Part shown: piece by piece, positions 16,274 to 24,112 of the stretch
Numbering within the stretch: position 1 is the first letter of the stretch
Layout of the letters: each line of letters starts with the position of its first letter
NCBI GenBank assembly: GCA_043822065.1
Contig: JBDRCC010000022.1
Span: 1-64,000, forward strand
Source of the DNA: JBDRCC01 sp043822065 [NCBI: archaeon]
GTDB taxonomy: Archaea > Undinarchaeota > CAZHTU01
Reading direction: 5' to 3'
Length of the DNA stretch: 64,000 nucleotides
The notes under the pieces: model-generated
What the model saw: the letters and a program-made list of their open reading frames with translations, nothing else
The model's database searches: none
What the model was told of the DNA's origin: nothing
Translations under genes and position numbers: made by a program

Positions 16274-16793
16274 AAGCAACAGGGGCGCCAGTGACCTTGT
16301 AATGAAGAGCCTCAAGATTGCTGAGGCGGTAATGTGCCTTCCAGAGTACGAGGAGGCAGACATGATACTGTTTTATGTATCGCAGGGCGACGAGGTAAGG
16401 ACGCACGGGCTGATTAAGGACTCGCTTTATATCGGCAAGGGGGTCGCCGTGCCAGTAAGCAACACCCAGACTGGCGAAATCGAGGTTTATGAGATAAAGG
16501 ACTTCTCCGAGCTTGTCCCAGGCGCCTACGGCATCCTTGAACCGGCGCCAAAGTTCAGGAGGCATATAGATAGCGCAGAGATAGACCTTGTAGTAGTCCC
16601 GGGCGTTGCCTTCGACGAAAACGGGAACCGGCTGGGGCGCGGCAAGGGCTATTACGACAAGTTCCTTGCAAAGCTCCCAAAGACGGTGCCAAGAATCGCC
16701 CTCGCTTACGAACACCAGATTGTGGGCGAGGTGCCTGCGGAAGGGCACGACGCCAAGGTGGACAAGATTATCACGGAAACGCGGGTTATTTAG
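16242..16793 (+). CDS. 5-formyltetrahydrofolate cyclo-ligase
   Basis: A 183-residue protein of normal family length. GRGKGYYDKFL is the nucleotide-binding signature and VVPGVAFDENGNRLG the segment before it. The ATP-dependent enzyme turns 5-formyl-THF into methenyl-THF, rescuing a by-product of SHMT. Its ATG at 16242, after GAGGGGA, lies inside the thyX 3' end, implying co-translation. SHMT is the next gene, so product and repair enzyme are neighbours. Confidence 0.93.
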   Translation: MKEALREKVSESNRGASDLVMKSLKIAEAVMCLPEYEEADMILFYVSQGDEVRTHGLIKDSLYIGKGVAVPVSNTQTGEIEVYEIKDFSELVPGAYGILEPAPKFRRHIDSAEIDLVVVPGVAFDENGNRLGRGKGYYDKFLAKLPKTVPRIALAYEHQIVGEVPAEGHDAKVDKIITETRVI

Positions 16794-16965
16794 GCGCCTT
16801 TTGCGTTTTTGCCTGGTTCGGGCATTTATCTGTTGCCTACCCAGGTCAATGGAGTACTTGACTCGTTGCAGAGGGAGTGGTTTTGCGTGAAAGAGTGAGT
16901 GAGGCATCCGATAATAGAAAAAATCATTTAAAGAGGTAACATATTAGTATCCGCAAGGGGTTTTG

Positions 16966-18219
16966 ATGGGAATCAGGGACAAGCTTCAGAAAGTAGACCA
17001 GCGAGTCTACGATTTGATTAAGAAAGAGGAGAAACGGCAGGAGTACGGGCTCGAGCTGATTCCCTCTGAGAATTATCCTTCCGTCGCTGTTATGGAGGCG
17101 GAAAAGAGCATTATGATGGACAAGTACGCTGAGGGCTACCCAGGCAAGAGGTATTACGGCGGGTGCGCAGTTATTGACGAGGTTGAGAGCCTGTGCATAG
17201 AAAGGGCGTGCAAGCTGATGAAAATGGACCACGCCAACGTCCAGAGCCAGACAGGGAGCATGGCGAACTTCCAGGTATTCCTTAGCATGCTTAATTTCGG
17301 GGACACCTACCTGTCGATGGACCTGAGCCACGGGGGGCATTTGTCCCACGGGAGCCCGGTTAATTTCTCAGGCAAGTTCTACAATGTGATTCCATATCAC
17401 GTCAAGAGGGAAACTGGAAAAATTGATTACGAGGAGCTCGAGAGGCTGGCAAAGAAGCACAAGCCCAAGCTCATTCTGGCTGGGGCGTCGGCATATCCTG
17501 GAAAGTTCGATTTCAAGAGGTTCAGGGAGATTGCTGACCTGGTTGACGCCTGCCTGCTGGCTGACATTGCGCATTTCGCAGGGCTTATAGTCTCCGGCGA
17601 CCACCCGCACCCGGCGAAGCACTGCGATTTCATAACGAGCACGAGCCAGAAGACCTTGAGGGGCCCGAGGGGCGGGCTAATCTGGTGCAAAGGTGAGTAT
17701 GCAAAGCAGATTGACAAGACAGTCTTCCCGATGACGCAGGGCGGACCGTACGAGCACGTGATTGCTGCGAAGGCTGTCTGCTTCAAGGAGGCGCTCACCT
17801 CGGCATTCAAGAAGTACGGGCACCAGATTGCGAAGAACGCCAAGGCGCTGTCCAGCGAGCTGATGAGGCTCGGCTGGAAGCTTTGCATGGACGGAACGGA
17901 AAACCACCTTATGCTCATGAACATGATTGAGTACCCTGCAAAGGGCAAGGAAGTTCAGGAGCTGCTGGACTCTATCGGGCTGTGCGTGAACAAGCAGATG
18001 ATACCTTTCGACCCGGAAAAGCCGTTCACCCCGAGCGGGGTGCGGCTTGGAACGCCCGCAGCTACGACAAGGGGAATGAGGGAGCGGGAGATGAAAAAGA
18101 TTGCCGGCTTCATTGACAGGGCTATCAGGAACAGGGAAAACAAGAAAGAGATTTCCAAGATAAAAGGCGAGGTCAGGGGGCTTTGCACTAAGTTCCCAAT
18201 TTACAGGGTGCGAAAATGA
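16966..18219 (+). CDS. glyA: Serine hydroxymethyltransferase
   Basis: A 417-residue PLP enzyme that interconverts serine and glycine while loading methylene-THF. The ELIPSEN and YAEGYPGKRYYGG segments are family hallmarks. The PLP lysine lies near residue 229 in TSTSQKTLRGPRGG. In most SHMTs the residue before this lysine is His (THKT); here the codon is CAG, Gln. An in-frame TTG sits just upstream (16963), but ATG is preferred. A TATA-like CATTTAAAG lies near 16925. The stop overlaps the lplB-like start (ATGA), opening the glycine-cleavage operon. Confidence 0.97.
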   Translation: MGIRDKLQKVDQRVYDLIKKEEKRQEYGLELIPSENYPSVAVMEAEKSIMMDKYAEGYPGKRYYGGCAVIDEVESLCIERACKLMKMDHANVQSQTGSMANFQVFLSMLNFGDTYLSMDLSHGGHLSHGSPVNFSGKFYNVIPYHVKRETGKIDYEELERLAKKHKPKLILAGASAYPGKFDFKRFREIADLVDACLLADIAHFAGLIVSGDHPHPAKHCDFITSTSQKTLRGPRGGLIWCKGEYAKQIDKTVFPMTQGGPYEHVIAAKAVCFKEALTSAFKKYGHQIAKNAKALSSELMRLGWKLCMDGTENHLMLMNMIEYPAKGKEVQELLDSIGLCVNKQMIPFDPEKPFTPSGVRLGTPAATTRGMREREMKKIAGFIDRAIRNRENKKEISKIKGEVRGLCTKFPIYRVRK

Positions 18220-18512
18220 GGATTAAGAACGACTACAAAGTCGCAGGGGGGAAGCTCGTAAGGGTTGAAGGCGAATCAGCAGGAGAAAGGATACAGAGCA
18301 TAAGGATAACTGGGGACTTTTTTATGTTCCCGGAAGATGGGATTGAGAAGATTGAGAATGGGCTTTCCGACTGCGCACTTGAGAAGGGCATGATAGCCAA
18401 GAAAACCGCTGATGTAATCGCTAAGAACAAGATACAAGTCCAGGGGTTCACGCCGGAGGACTTGGCGGAGGCAATCGTCGGCGGGGTTCAAAATGAAACG
18501 GCTTCACCTTGA
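18216..18512 (+). CDS. lplB: Lipoate-protein ligase accessory subunit (LplB-like C-terminal domain)
   Basis: A 98-residue protein. Hydrophobic beta strands (KLVRVEGES, IQSIRITGDFFMFPEDG) and the helix region that follows match the C-terminal domain of lipoate-protein ligase. In archaea such as Thermoplasma this domain is a separate gene (LplB), needed with LplA to activate lipoate as lipoyl-AMP. Here it lies in the glycine-cleavage operon, while the catalytic half is at 30366-31130. It overlaps glyA (ATGA) and gcvT (20 nt). Confidence 0.8.
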   Translation: MRIKNDYKVAGGKLVRVEGESAGERIQSIRITGDFFMFPEDGIEKIENGLSDCALEKGMIAKKTADVIAKNKIQVQGFTPEDLAEAIVGGVQNETASP

Positions 18513-19614
18513 GGAATGGCACAACCAGCATGCAAGGATGGGTGAGTTCGCCGGCTGGCACACGCCGATATGGTATACGAGCATAAATGACGAGCACATG
18601 ACGGTTAGGGAAAAGGCAGGGGTGTTCGACATCTCGCACATGGGCGAATTCTATTTTGAGGGGAAGGACGCAGAGGCGTTTCTTGACAAAGTATGCGTAA
18701 GCGACATCGCAGGGCTGACGGCTGATGTTTCAAAGTACACATGCATACTGAACGACAACGGCGGCATAATGGACGAGGCAGTTATCTACAGGATAGACGC
18801 GACCCACTTCAAGATGGTGTGCGACGCAGTCTGCTATGACAAGCTCAAGGGCTGGTTTGCAAAGGTCAGGGAAGGGATGGAGCTAAATGTGATTGACAAG
18901 ACGGAGGACCTTGTCCTTCTCGCGATACAGGGGCCGGACGCGTATTCAGTGTCTGACAAGATGGGGATTGCGGCGAGGGAGATGCCGAGGTTCGGGTTCA
19001 GGCATATAGCTTACAAAGGCAGGGAAGTCCTGCTATCAAATTCAGGGTACACTGGGGAGAATGGCTTCGAGCTGTTGTTTGATGATAAGAAGCCAGTACA
19101 CCCTGACCCGAAGAAGGTCGGCGAGCCGACGTTTGCGCTTCAGGTATGGAATGACCTACTGTCGGCTGGCGCAAAGCCGGTCGGGCTTGGCTGCAGGGAC
19201 AGCCTGAGGATTGAGTGCGGATTCACTTTGTACGAGCATGAGGACACTGAGGAAGTCAACCCCCTTGAGGTTAACTTCAACTGGATGATAAAATGGGATA
19301 AGGATTTCATAGGCAAGGAAGCGCTGGTTAATGCGAAGGCTGCAGGAATAAAAAGGAAAATGAAGGGATTTGAGATGGCTGACCGCGCGATACCCAGGCA
19401 AGGGTATGATGTAATGCAGAATGGAAAAAAGGTCGGGGTTGTCACGAGCGGGACGATGCCGCCGACATCTGGGAAGGGCATAGGGCTCGGGCTTTTCGAC
19501 TCGGCAGTCGAGGGGGACGTCGACATCATGATCCGTGGAAAGGAAACAAAAGCTAAAATAGTAAAGCCGCCTTTCTACGACAAGCAAAAGTACGGAATGA
19601 AACGAGAGGCTTAG
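18493..19614 (+). CDS. gcvT: Glycine cleavage system T protein (aminomethyltransferase)
   Basis: A 373-residue T protein, which moves the methylene group from the aminomethyl-lipoyl H protein to tetrahydrofolate and releases ammonia. Typical segments are FDISHMGE, the SLRIECGF/Y motif near residue 235, and the C-terminal GxVTSGTMPPT stretch. The ATG overlaps lplB. The last codons (Y-G-M-K-R-E-A) and their DNA are repeated just before gcvH, separated by a small hairpin-rich insertion. Confidence 0.96.
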   Translation: MKRLHLEEWHNQHARMGEFAGWHTPIWYTSINDEHMTVREKAGVFDISHMGEFYFEGKDAEAFLDKVCVSDIAGLTADVSKYTCILNDNGGIMDEAVIYRIDATHFKMVCDAVCYDKLKGWFAKVREGMELNVIDKTEDLVLLAIQGPDAYSVSDKMGIAAREMPRFGFRHIAYKGREVLLSNSGYTGENGFELLFDDKKPVHPDPKKVGEPTFALQVWNDLLSAGAKPVGLGCRDSLRIECGFTLYEHEDTEEVNPLEVNFNWMIKWDKDFIGKEALVNAKAAGIKRKMKGFEMADRAIPRQGYDVMQNGKKVGVVTSGTMPPTSGKGIGLGLFDSAVEGDVDIMIRGKETKAKIVKPPFYDKQKYGMKREA

Positions 19615-19616
19615 AA

Positions 19617-19740
19617 AAGTATAATGGTCGGTAAGGAAAAGGTATCGGAACCTACGAATCTGCAAGATTCGTACGAACGTACAAGCGAAGCTTGTAGTAA
19701 ACGTAGTTTTTCTGATTACGGAATGAAAAGGGAGGTTTAA
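19617..19740 (+). repeat. Hairpin-rich spacer with a duplicated gcvT 3' end
   Basis: TACGAATC (19653-19660) pairs with GATTCGTA (19666-19673) and ACAAGC (19681-19686) with GCTTGT (19690-19695). The spacer ends with 24 bases (19717-19740) that match 20 of 24 bases of the gcvT terminus (19591-19614), keeping the residues YGMKRE in the same phase before a stop. The second copy supplies the Shine-Dalgarno GGGAGG for gcvH. It looks like a small insertion with duplication of the gene end. Confidence 0.5.
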
Positions 19741-19742
19741 GA

Positions 19743-20147
19743 ATGCAGGTAGGTGACTACAACATAAAGGAAGGTTTGTACTACCTTGACTCGCACGAGT
19801 GGGTTGAGATTAAGGGGAATACTGCGACAATAGGCCTGAGCGACTACGCACAGAAGTCGCTTGGTGATGTTGCATACATCGACGTGCCGCAGGTTGGCAA
19901 GGAAGTGAGCCAGAAGGCTGAGCTTTGCGAAATTGAGTCGGTCAAGGCTGTTGACCATGTCTATTCGCCGCTGTCCGGAAAGGTTGTAGGGGCGAACAGC
20001 GAGCTAACGAATTCGCCGGATAAGATAAACAGCGACCCGTACGGTGCGTGGATTGTGAAGATTGAAATTAAGGACGAAAGCGAAAAGGCGAACCTGAAGG
20101 ACGCCAACGCGTATGCTGAGTTCGTCAAGGGGCTTGCTGCAAAATAA
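19743..20147 (+). CDS. gcvH: Glycine cleavage system H protein
   Basis: The 134-residue carrier protein holds a lipoyl arm that shuttles the aminomethyl group between P, T and L proteins. The lipoylation lysine lies near residue 68 in EIESVKAVDHVYSPLSG, the standard motif, and HEWVEIKGN and GISDYAQ-like ends are present. It is preceded by GGGAGG within the duplicated gcvT tail. The lysine would be modified by LplA/LplB or LipA encoded in this window. Confidence 0.97.
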   Translation: MQVGDYNIKEGLYYLDSHEWVEIKGNTATIGLSDYAQKSLGDVAYIDVPQVGKEVSQKAELCEIESVKAVDHVYSPLSGKVVGANSELTNSPDKINSDPYGAWIVKIEIKDESEKANLKDANAYAEFVKGLAAK

Positions 20148-20149
20148 TC

Positions 20150-21475
20150 ATGCGGTATATTCCAAACCTTTCAAGAAAGGACGAACTGCTGAAAGAGGCA
20201 GGGCTGAAAAGGGAGGACCTTTTCGGCGACGTCCCGAAGGACTGCAGGACGGCTGGGCTCAACCTCCCTGAGCCGCTGCCGGAGCTTGAGGTCAGGCGGA
20301 AGGTTATAGGGATTCTTTCCAAGAACAAAGTTCCGAGGGCAAGCTTCCTCGGCGGCGGGGTCAGGAACCACTTTGTGCCGGAGCACGTAAGGCATTTGGC
20401 AGGCAGGTCGGAGTTTTACACTGCGTACACGCCGTACCAGCCGGAGATTTCTCAGGGGATGCTCCAGACACTGTTCGAATACCAGTCAATGGTTGCGGAG
20501 CTGACCGGGCTGGAAGCCGTCAACTCATCCATGTATGACTTTTCCACCGCACTTGCTGAGGCTGCATTGATGGCAAAGAGGGCGACCAGCAGGAGCGAAT
20601 TCTTGGTTCCAAAGCTAATGTCGCCAAAGAGGAAGGCCGTGCTGAGGACGTACGTTCAGGGCGCAGGAATGAGCCTAATCGAAATTGAAGCCCAGAAGAA
20701 TGGCCAGCTTGATTTGGAGGACCTGAAGAAAAAAGTCTCTGACAGGACGGCGGGCGTTTACGTTGAAAACCCGGCATACTTAGGGTATTTTGAAGAGGGA
20801 GTTGAGGAAGTTTCTGATATAATCCACAAGGCAGGCGGTTTGTTTGTCGTGGGCGCAGACCTGATATCGCTCGGAATCGCAAAGGCGCCGGGGGACTACG
20901 GCGCAGACATAGTCATCGGAGAGGGGCAGCTGCTTGGGAACCCGCCCTCCTACGGCGGGCCGTACGTAGGCGCGTTCGCCGTCAGGGCAGACCAGGGCCT
21001 CGTGAGGAAAATGCCAGGCAGGATAATCGGGATGACGGAAGACGCGGACAAGAACCGCGGGTTCGTGATGACTCTCCAGACAAGGGAGCAGCACATAAGG
21101 CGGGAGAGCGCGACATCGAACATCTGCTCGAACGAGGCGCTGTGCGCGGTGACCGCGGCGATATACCTCGCCACGCTTGGGCGAAATGGGCTGAGAGAAG
21201 TTGCAGAGGCGTGCGCGAAGAATGCGAATTATGTTATGCGGGAGATTGGTAAGCTGGATGGGTTTGAGGCACCAGTGTATGATTCAAAGCACTTCTGCGA
21301 GTTCACAGTGAAGTGCCCCAAGGACGTTGACGGGATAAACCGCAAGCTGATGGAAAATGGGATTCATGGCGGGTCTAAGGTCGAGTTCCTAAAGGATACT
21401 GCACTGTACGCGGTGACCGAAGCCCACACGAAGAAGGACGTCGATGAGCTGCTGGAGGGGCTGAAGAATGTATAA
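20150..21475 (+). CDS. gcvPA: Glycine dehydrogenase (decarboxylating) subunit 1
   Basis: A 441-residue N-terminal half of the split P protein, as in archaea and Gram-positive bacteria. The conserved FLGGG-x-RNHFVPEHVR and AYTPYQPEISQGMLQTLFEYQ stretches are present, together with GGPYVG and RESATSNICSNEAL. With GcvPB it decarboxylates glycine and passes the aminomethyl group to GcvH. It begins 2 nt after gcvH and overlaps gcvPB by 8 nt. Confidence 0.97.
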   Translation: MRYIPNLSRKDELLKEAGLKREDLFGDVPKDCRTAGLNLPEPLPELEVRRKVIGILSKNKVPRASFLGGGVRNHFVPEHVRHLAGRSEFYTAYTPYQPEISQGMLQTLFEYQSMVAELTGLEAVNSSMYDFSTALAEAALMAKRATSRSEFLVPKLMSPKRKAVLRTYVQGAGMSLIEIEAQKNGQLDLEDLKKKVSDRTAGVYVENPAYLGYFEEGVEEVSDIIHKAGGLFVVGADLISLGIAKAPGDYGADIVIGEGQLLGNPPSYGGPYVGAFAVRADQGLVRKMPGRIIGMTEDADKNRGFVMTLQTREQHIRRESATSNICSNEALCAVTAAIYLATLGRNGLREVAEACAKNANYVMREIGKLDGFEAPVYDSKHFCEFTVKCPKDVDGINRKLMENGIHGGSKVEFLKDTALYAVTEAHTKKDVDELLEGLKNV

Positions 21476-22922
21476 GCAGGCACACGGCGACAGCAGGCTT
21501 ATATTCGAGAAGTCGGACTCTTCGACAGGGTACTCCCTGCCAAAGCCATTCGGGACGGAATTTAGCATTCCCGAAAAGCTGAAGCGGAAGGAACTGAACC
21601 TCCCTGAGGTCAGCGAAGTCGAGGTCGTCAGGCATTACACTAATTTGTCCCAGCGGAACTTCGGGGTAGACAATGGGTTTTACCCGCTTGGGAGCTGCAC
21701 CATGAAGTACAACCCGAAGATTAACGAGGCGATGGCTGGGCACGAGCTTGTTGTGGATATGCACCCGGAGCAACTGGAGGAAACTGCGCAGGGCTGCCTT
21801 GAGCTGGCGTATAATCTTGGCGAAGTCCTGAAAGAAGTAAGCGGAATGGACGCAGTAAGCCTCCAGCCGGCCGCCGGCGCGCACGGCGAGTATATAGGAT
21901 GCATGATAATCCGCGCCTGCCACAAGGGCAAGGGGCAGGACAGGAATGAGATAATCGTCCCGGATTCGGCGCACGGGACAAATCCGGCGTCGGCGGCGAT
22001 GGCTGGGTTCAAAGTGGTCCAGGTGCCTTCGCTTGAGGACGGGACAGTTGACATAGAAGCGCTGAAGGCGGCGGTGTCTGGCAGAACTGCCGGGCTCATG
22101 CTAACCAACCCGAACACCCTTGGAATATTCGAGCACAACATCAAAGAGATTGCGAGGATTGTGCACGGGGCGGGCGGGCTGTTGTATTATGATGGGGCAA
22201 ACTTAAACGCGATAATGGGCTTCTGCAAGCCAGGCGAGATGGGGTTTGACGTCATGCACATAAACCTGCACAAGACCTTTGCCACACCGCACGGCGGCGG
22301 CGGGCCTGGAAGCGGCCCGGTGCTTGTGAAAAAGGAACTGGCAAAATTCCTGCCAGTGCCAGTTGTTGAGAAAACGGGCAGCAAGTTCAGGCTGAATTAT
22401 AACCTGCCGGAGTCGATTGGGCCTTCAAAGTCTTCGATAGGGAATTTTGGTGTGCTGGTCAAGGCGTACACTTACACGCTGACGATGGGGAAGATGCTCA
22501 AGGACGCCTCAGAGATTGCCGTCCTGAACTCGAACTACATGGCGCAGAAGCTGAAGCAGGACTATGAGATGCCGGGGAAGGAAATCCGAAAGCACGAGTT
22601 TGTGCTGTCAGCGGAGAAAATAAAAACCGAAACTGGCTGTTCGGCGCTGGACATCGGAAAACGGCTTTTGGACTACGGGCTGCATGCCCCGACGATTTAT
22701 TTCCCCCTGATTGTCCACGAGGCGCTGATGATTGAGCCGACTGAGACGGAAGCCAAGGAAAATCTTGATAGGTATATTGACGCCCTGAAAAAAATAAAGG
22801 AAGAGGCGTACAAGAGCCCTGACCTTCTGCACGGGGCGCCGGCAAACACCTCGGTCAGGCGGCTGGATGTTACCAAGGCGATAAGGGAGCCTGTCCTCAG
22901 CTGGAAGATGGTTAAGAAGTAA
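21468..22922 (+). CDS. gcvPB: Glycine dehydrogenase (decarboxylating) subunit 2
   Basis: A 484-residue PLP-binding half of the split P protein. The cofactor lysine near residue 269 lies in NLHKTFATPHGGGGPG. Other hallmarks are GSCTMKYNP and DSAHGTNPASA. It forms a heterotetramer with GcvPA. The operon ends here; the dihydrolipoamide dehydrogenase (L protein) needed to reoxidise the H protein is not in this window. Confidence 0.98.
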   Translation: MYKQAHGDSRLIFEKSDSSTGYSLPKPFGTEFSIPEKLKRKELNLPEVSEVEVVRHYTNLSQRNFGVDNGFYPLGSCTMKYNPKINEAMAGHELVVDMHPEQLEETAQGCLELAYNLGEVLKEVSGMDAVSLQPAAGAHGEYIGCMIIRACHKGKGQDRNEIIVPDSAHGTNPASAAMAGFKVVQVPSLEDGTVDIEALKAAVSGRTAGLMLTNPNTLGIFEHNIKEIARIVHGAGGLLYYDGANLNAIMGFCKPGEMGFDVMHINLHKTFATPHGGGGPGSGPVLVKKELAKFLPVPVVEKTGSKFRLNYNLPESIGPSKSSIGNFGVLVKAYTYTLTMGKMLKDASEIAVLNSNYMAQKLKQDYEMPGKEIRKHEFVLSAEKIKTETGCSALDIGKRLLDYGLHAPTIYFPLIVHEALMIEPTETEAKENLDRYIDALKKIKEEAYKSPDLLHGAPANTSVRRLDVTKAIREPVLSWKMVKK

Positions 22923-22951
22923 GCTAGTATTGGAAATATATACCAAAAGGG

Positions 22952-22973
22952 TATAAATGATAAGATGCTTATC
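22952..22973 (+). promoter_or_regulatory. TATA box and palindrome ahead of candidate RNA
   Basis: TATAAA at 22952-22957 lies about 25 nt before the 5' stem of the RNA at 22979. Between them GATAAG (22959-22964) and CTTATC (22968-22973) form a palindrome with a 3-nt centre, well placed for an operator. Confidence 0.5.
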
Positions 22974-22978
22974 TTCTA

Positions 22979-23080
22979 TGCTGCGGAAATGGCGTATTGC
23001 GGCCGGCAACGTCTGCAATGGATCATGCACTGAAAATGTGCATGTGAACCGATTACAACTTGGGCACCTTTTCTGCAGCA
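22979..23080 (+). ncRNA. Candidate structured non-coding RNA, unknown class
   Basis: TGCTGCGGAAA (22979-22989) pairs with TTTCTGCAGCA (23070-23080): 11 bp with one G-U. Inside, CATGCAC (about 23024-23030... see 23025-23031) and GTGCATG (about 23038-23044) form a 7-bp hairpin around TGAAAAT. TATAAA lies about 25 nt upstream of the 5' end, and two T-runs (CTTTTT, GTTTTTT at 23081-23095) follow the 3' end as archaeal terminators do. The ends mimic a tRNA acceptor stem, but no T-arm exists. It is not recognisably 5S, SRP or RNase P RNA. Confidence 0.5.
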
Positions 23081-23099
23081 CTTTTTGCGTTTTTTAGAG

Positions 23100-23352
23100 G
23101 GTAGGTTAGGTGATGCTGGCAAAATTCTAATATTTTTAATTATTTTCAATATTGTAGATAATTAAAATAATGAGATTTTGGTACGCATATTTGAAAAAAT
23201 CGGCGTTTTGCATATGTTTTTAGTTAATTTAACAGTATTATTGGCTATAAATAATTATTTTCATTATTGTAAATATTTAATTAGGATAGAATAAAAGTTT
23301 AATTAGTGTATTATTTTCAATATAGAAATGAATAAATTTAAAGAATCCTGCC
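23100..23352. repeat. AT-rich intergenic tract with three copies of an ATTATTTTCA-type repeat
   Basis: This stretch is far more AT-rich than its surroundings and has no ORF. AATTATTTTCAATATTGTA (23138-23156) recurs with one change at 23253-23271, and a shorter copy (core ATTATTTTCAATAT) lies at 23310-23323. The first copy is also half of an inverted repeat, ATTATTTT with AAAATAAT about 20 nt later. Iterated AT-rich repeats can be operator arrays, replication-origin unwinding elements or partition sites; no initiator gene is adjacent. Confidence 0.55.
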
Positions 23353-23386
23353 AGAAAGCTATAAACTAAGCCGCAATTAGCTTTCT
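23353..23386 (+). promoter_or_regulatory. Promoter of the HAD gene flanked by an inverted repeat
   Basis: AGAAAGCT (23353-23360) and AGCTTTCT (23379-23386) are perfect inverted repeats. They bracket the TATA (CTATAAA, about 23359-23365) and the probable start site, since the ATG is at 23387. A repressor bound here could block both TBP and polymerase. Confidence 0.4.
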
Positions 23387-24076
23387 ATGATAAAAGCAGT
23401 TGCCTTCGACCTTGACAACACCCTGATTGACTTTGTCAGGTTCAAGGAGGAGACTGCAAAAGCCGCTGCAAATGCGCTCGTTGCCAATGGCCTCGGTGCA
23501 AAGCCAAACGAGGTCAAGAAAAAGATTTGGGAAGTTTACGACAAACACGGAGTCGAGTACCAGAAGACATTTGCTACCCTCTTGGGCGACCACTACAAGA
23601 TTCGCGACCCTAACAAGTTCGAGAGGCTGCAGCAGGCTGCGATAAACGCATACCTCGCCCGCAAGCTTGAGGTGCTGCGGCCTTACCCCTCGGTCAAGCC
23701 GACCCTCCGGGCTCTTAGAAAAAAGGGCTGTCTGCTATGCATAGTCACCGACGCCCCGCGGAACAAGGCTTGGCAGCGGCTCCTGCTATGCGGGCTCCAG
23801 GACAGCTTTGATTTCGTCATCACTAAGGACGACACGAACCGGGCAAAGCCAAGCACGCTTCCATTCAGAGCGCTCCTAAAAAAGACTGGGCTCATGCCGA
23901 AACAGGTCCTTTTCGTCGGCGACGACCCGAAGAAGGACATAATGGGGGCAAAGAAGGTCGGGATGCTGACTGCGCTTGCAGAGTACGGCTGGGTGCTCCA
24001 CAGAAACAGCAGGATTAAGCCGGATTTTTATCTTAAAAGGCCATCCGGGATACTGCAAATCCTCAGACAAGCTTAA
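23387..24076 (+). CDS. HAD-superfamily hydrolase
   Basis: A 229-residue phosphatase-like protein with all HAD motifs: AFDLDNTLID (nucleophile and acid aspartates), VTDAPRN (motif II Thr), the lysine region AKPS, and GDDPKKDIMGAKKVGM (motif IV). The helical cap (about 20-95) is of the type seen in phosphoglycolate phosphatase and TIGR02253-like proteins. The substrate cannot be told. It appears leaderless from the TATA at about 23360. Confidence 0.85.
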   Translation: MIKAVAFDLDNTLIDFVRFKEETAKAAANALVANGLGAKPNEVKKKIWEVYDKHGVEYQKTFATLLGDHYKIRDPNKFERLQQAAINAYLARKLEVLRPYPSVKPTLRALRKKGCLLCIVTDAPRNKAWQRLLLCGLQDSFDFVITKDDTNRAKPSTLPFRALLKKTGLMPKQVLFVGDDPKKDIMGAKKVGMLTALAEYGWVLHRNSRIKPDFYLKRPSGILQILRQA

Positions 24077-24112
24077 TAATATATAGTCGGAGGGATTTGT
24101 ACTAATACTCCC

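Noticed and set aside
22979-23080. tRNA with an unusual structure
   Set aside because: A 7-bp acceptor-like stem exists, but there is no T-arm, D-arm or anticodon arm pattern.
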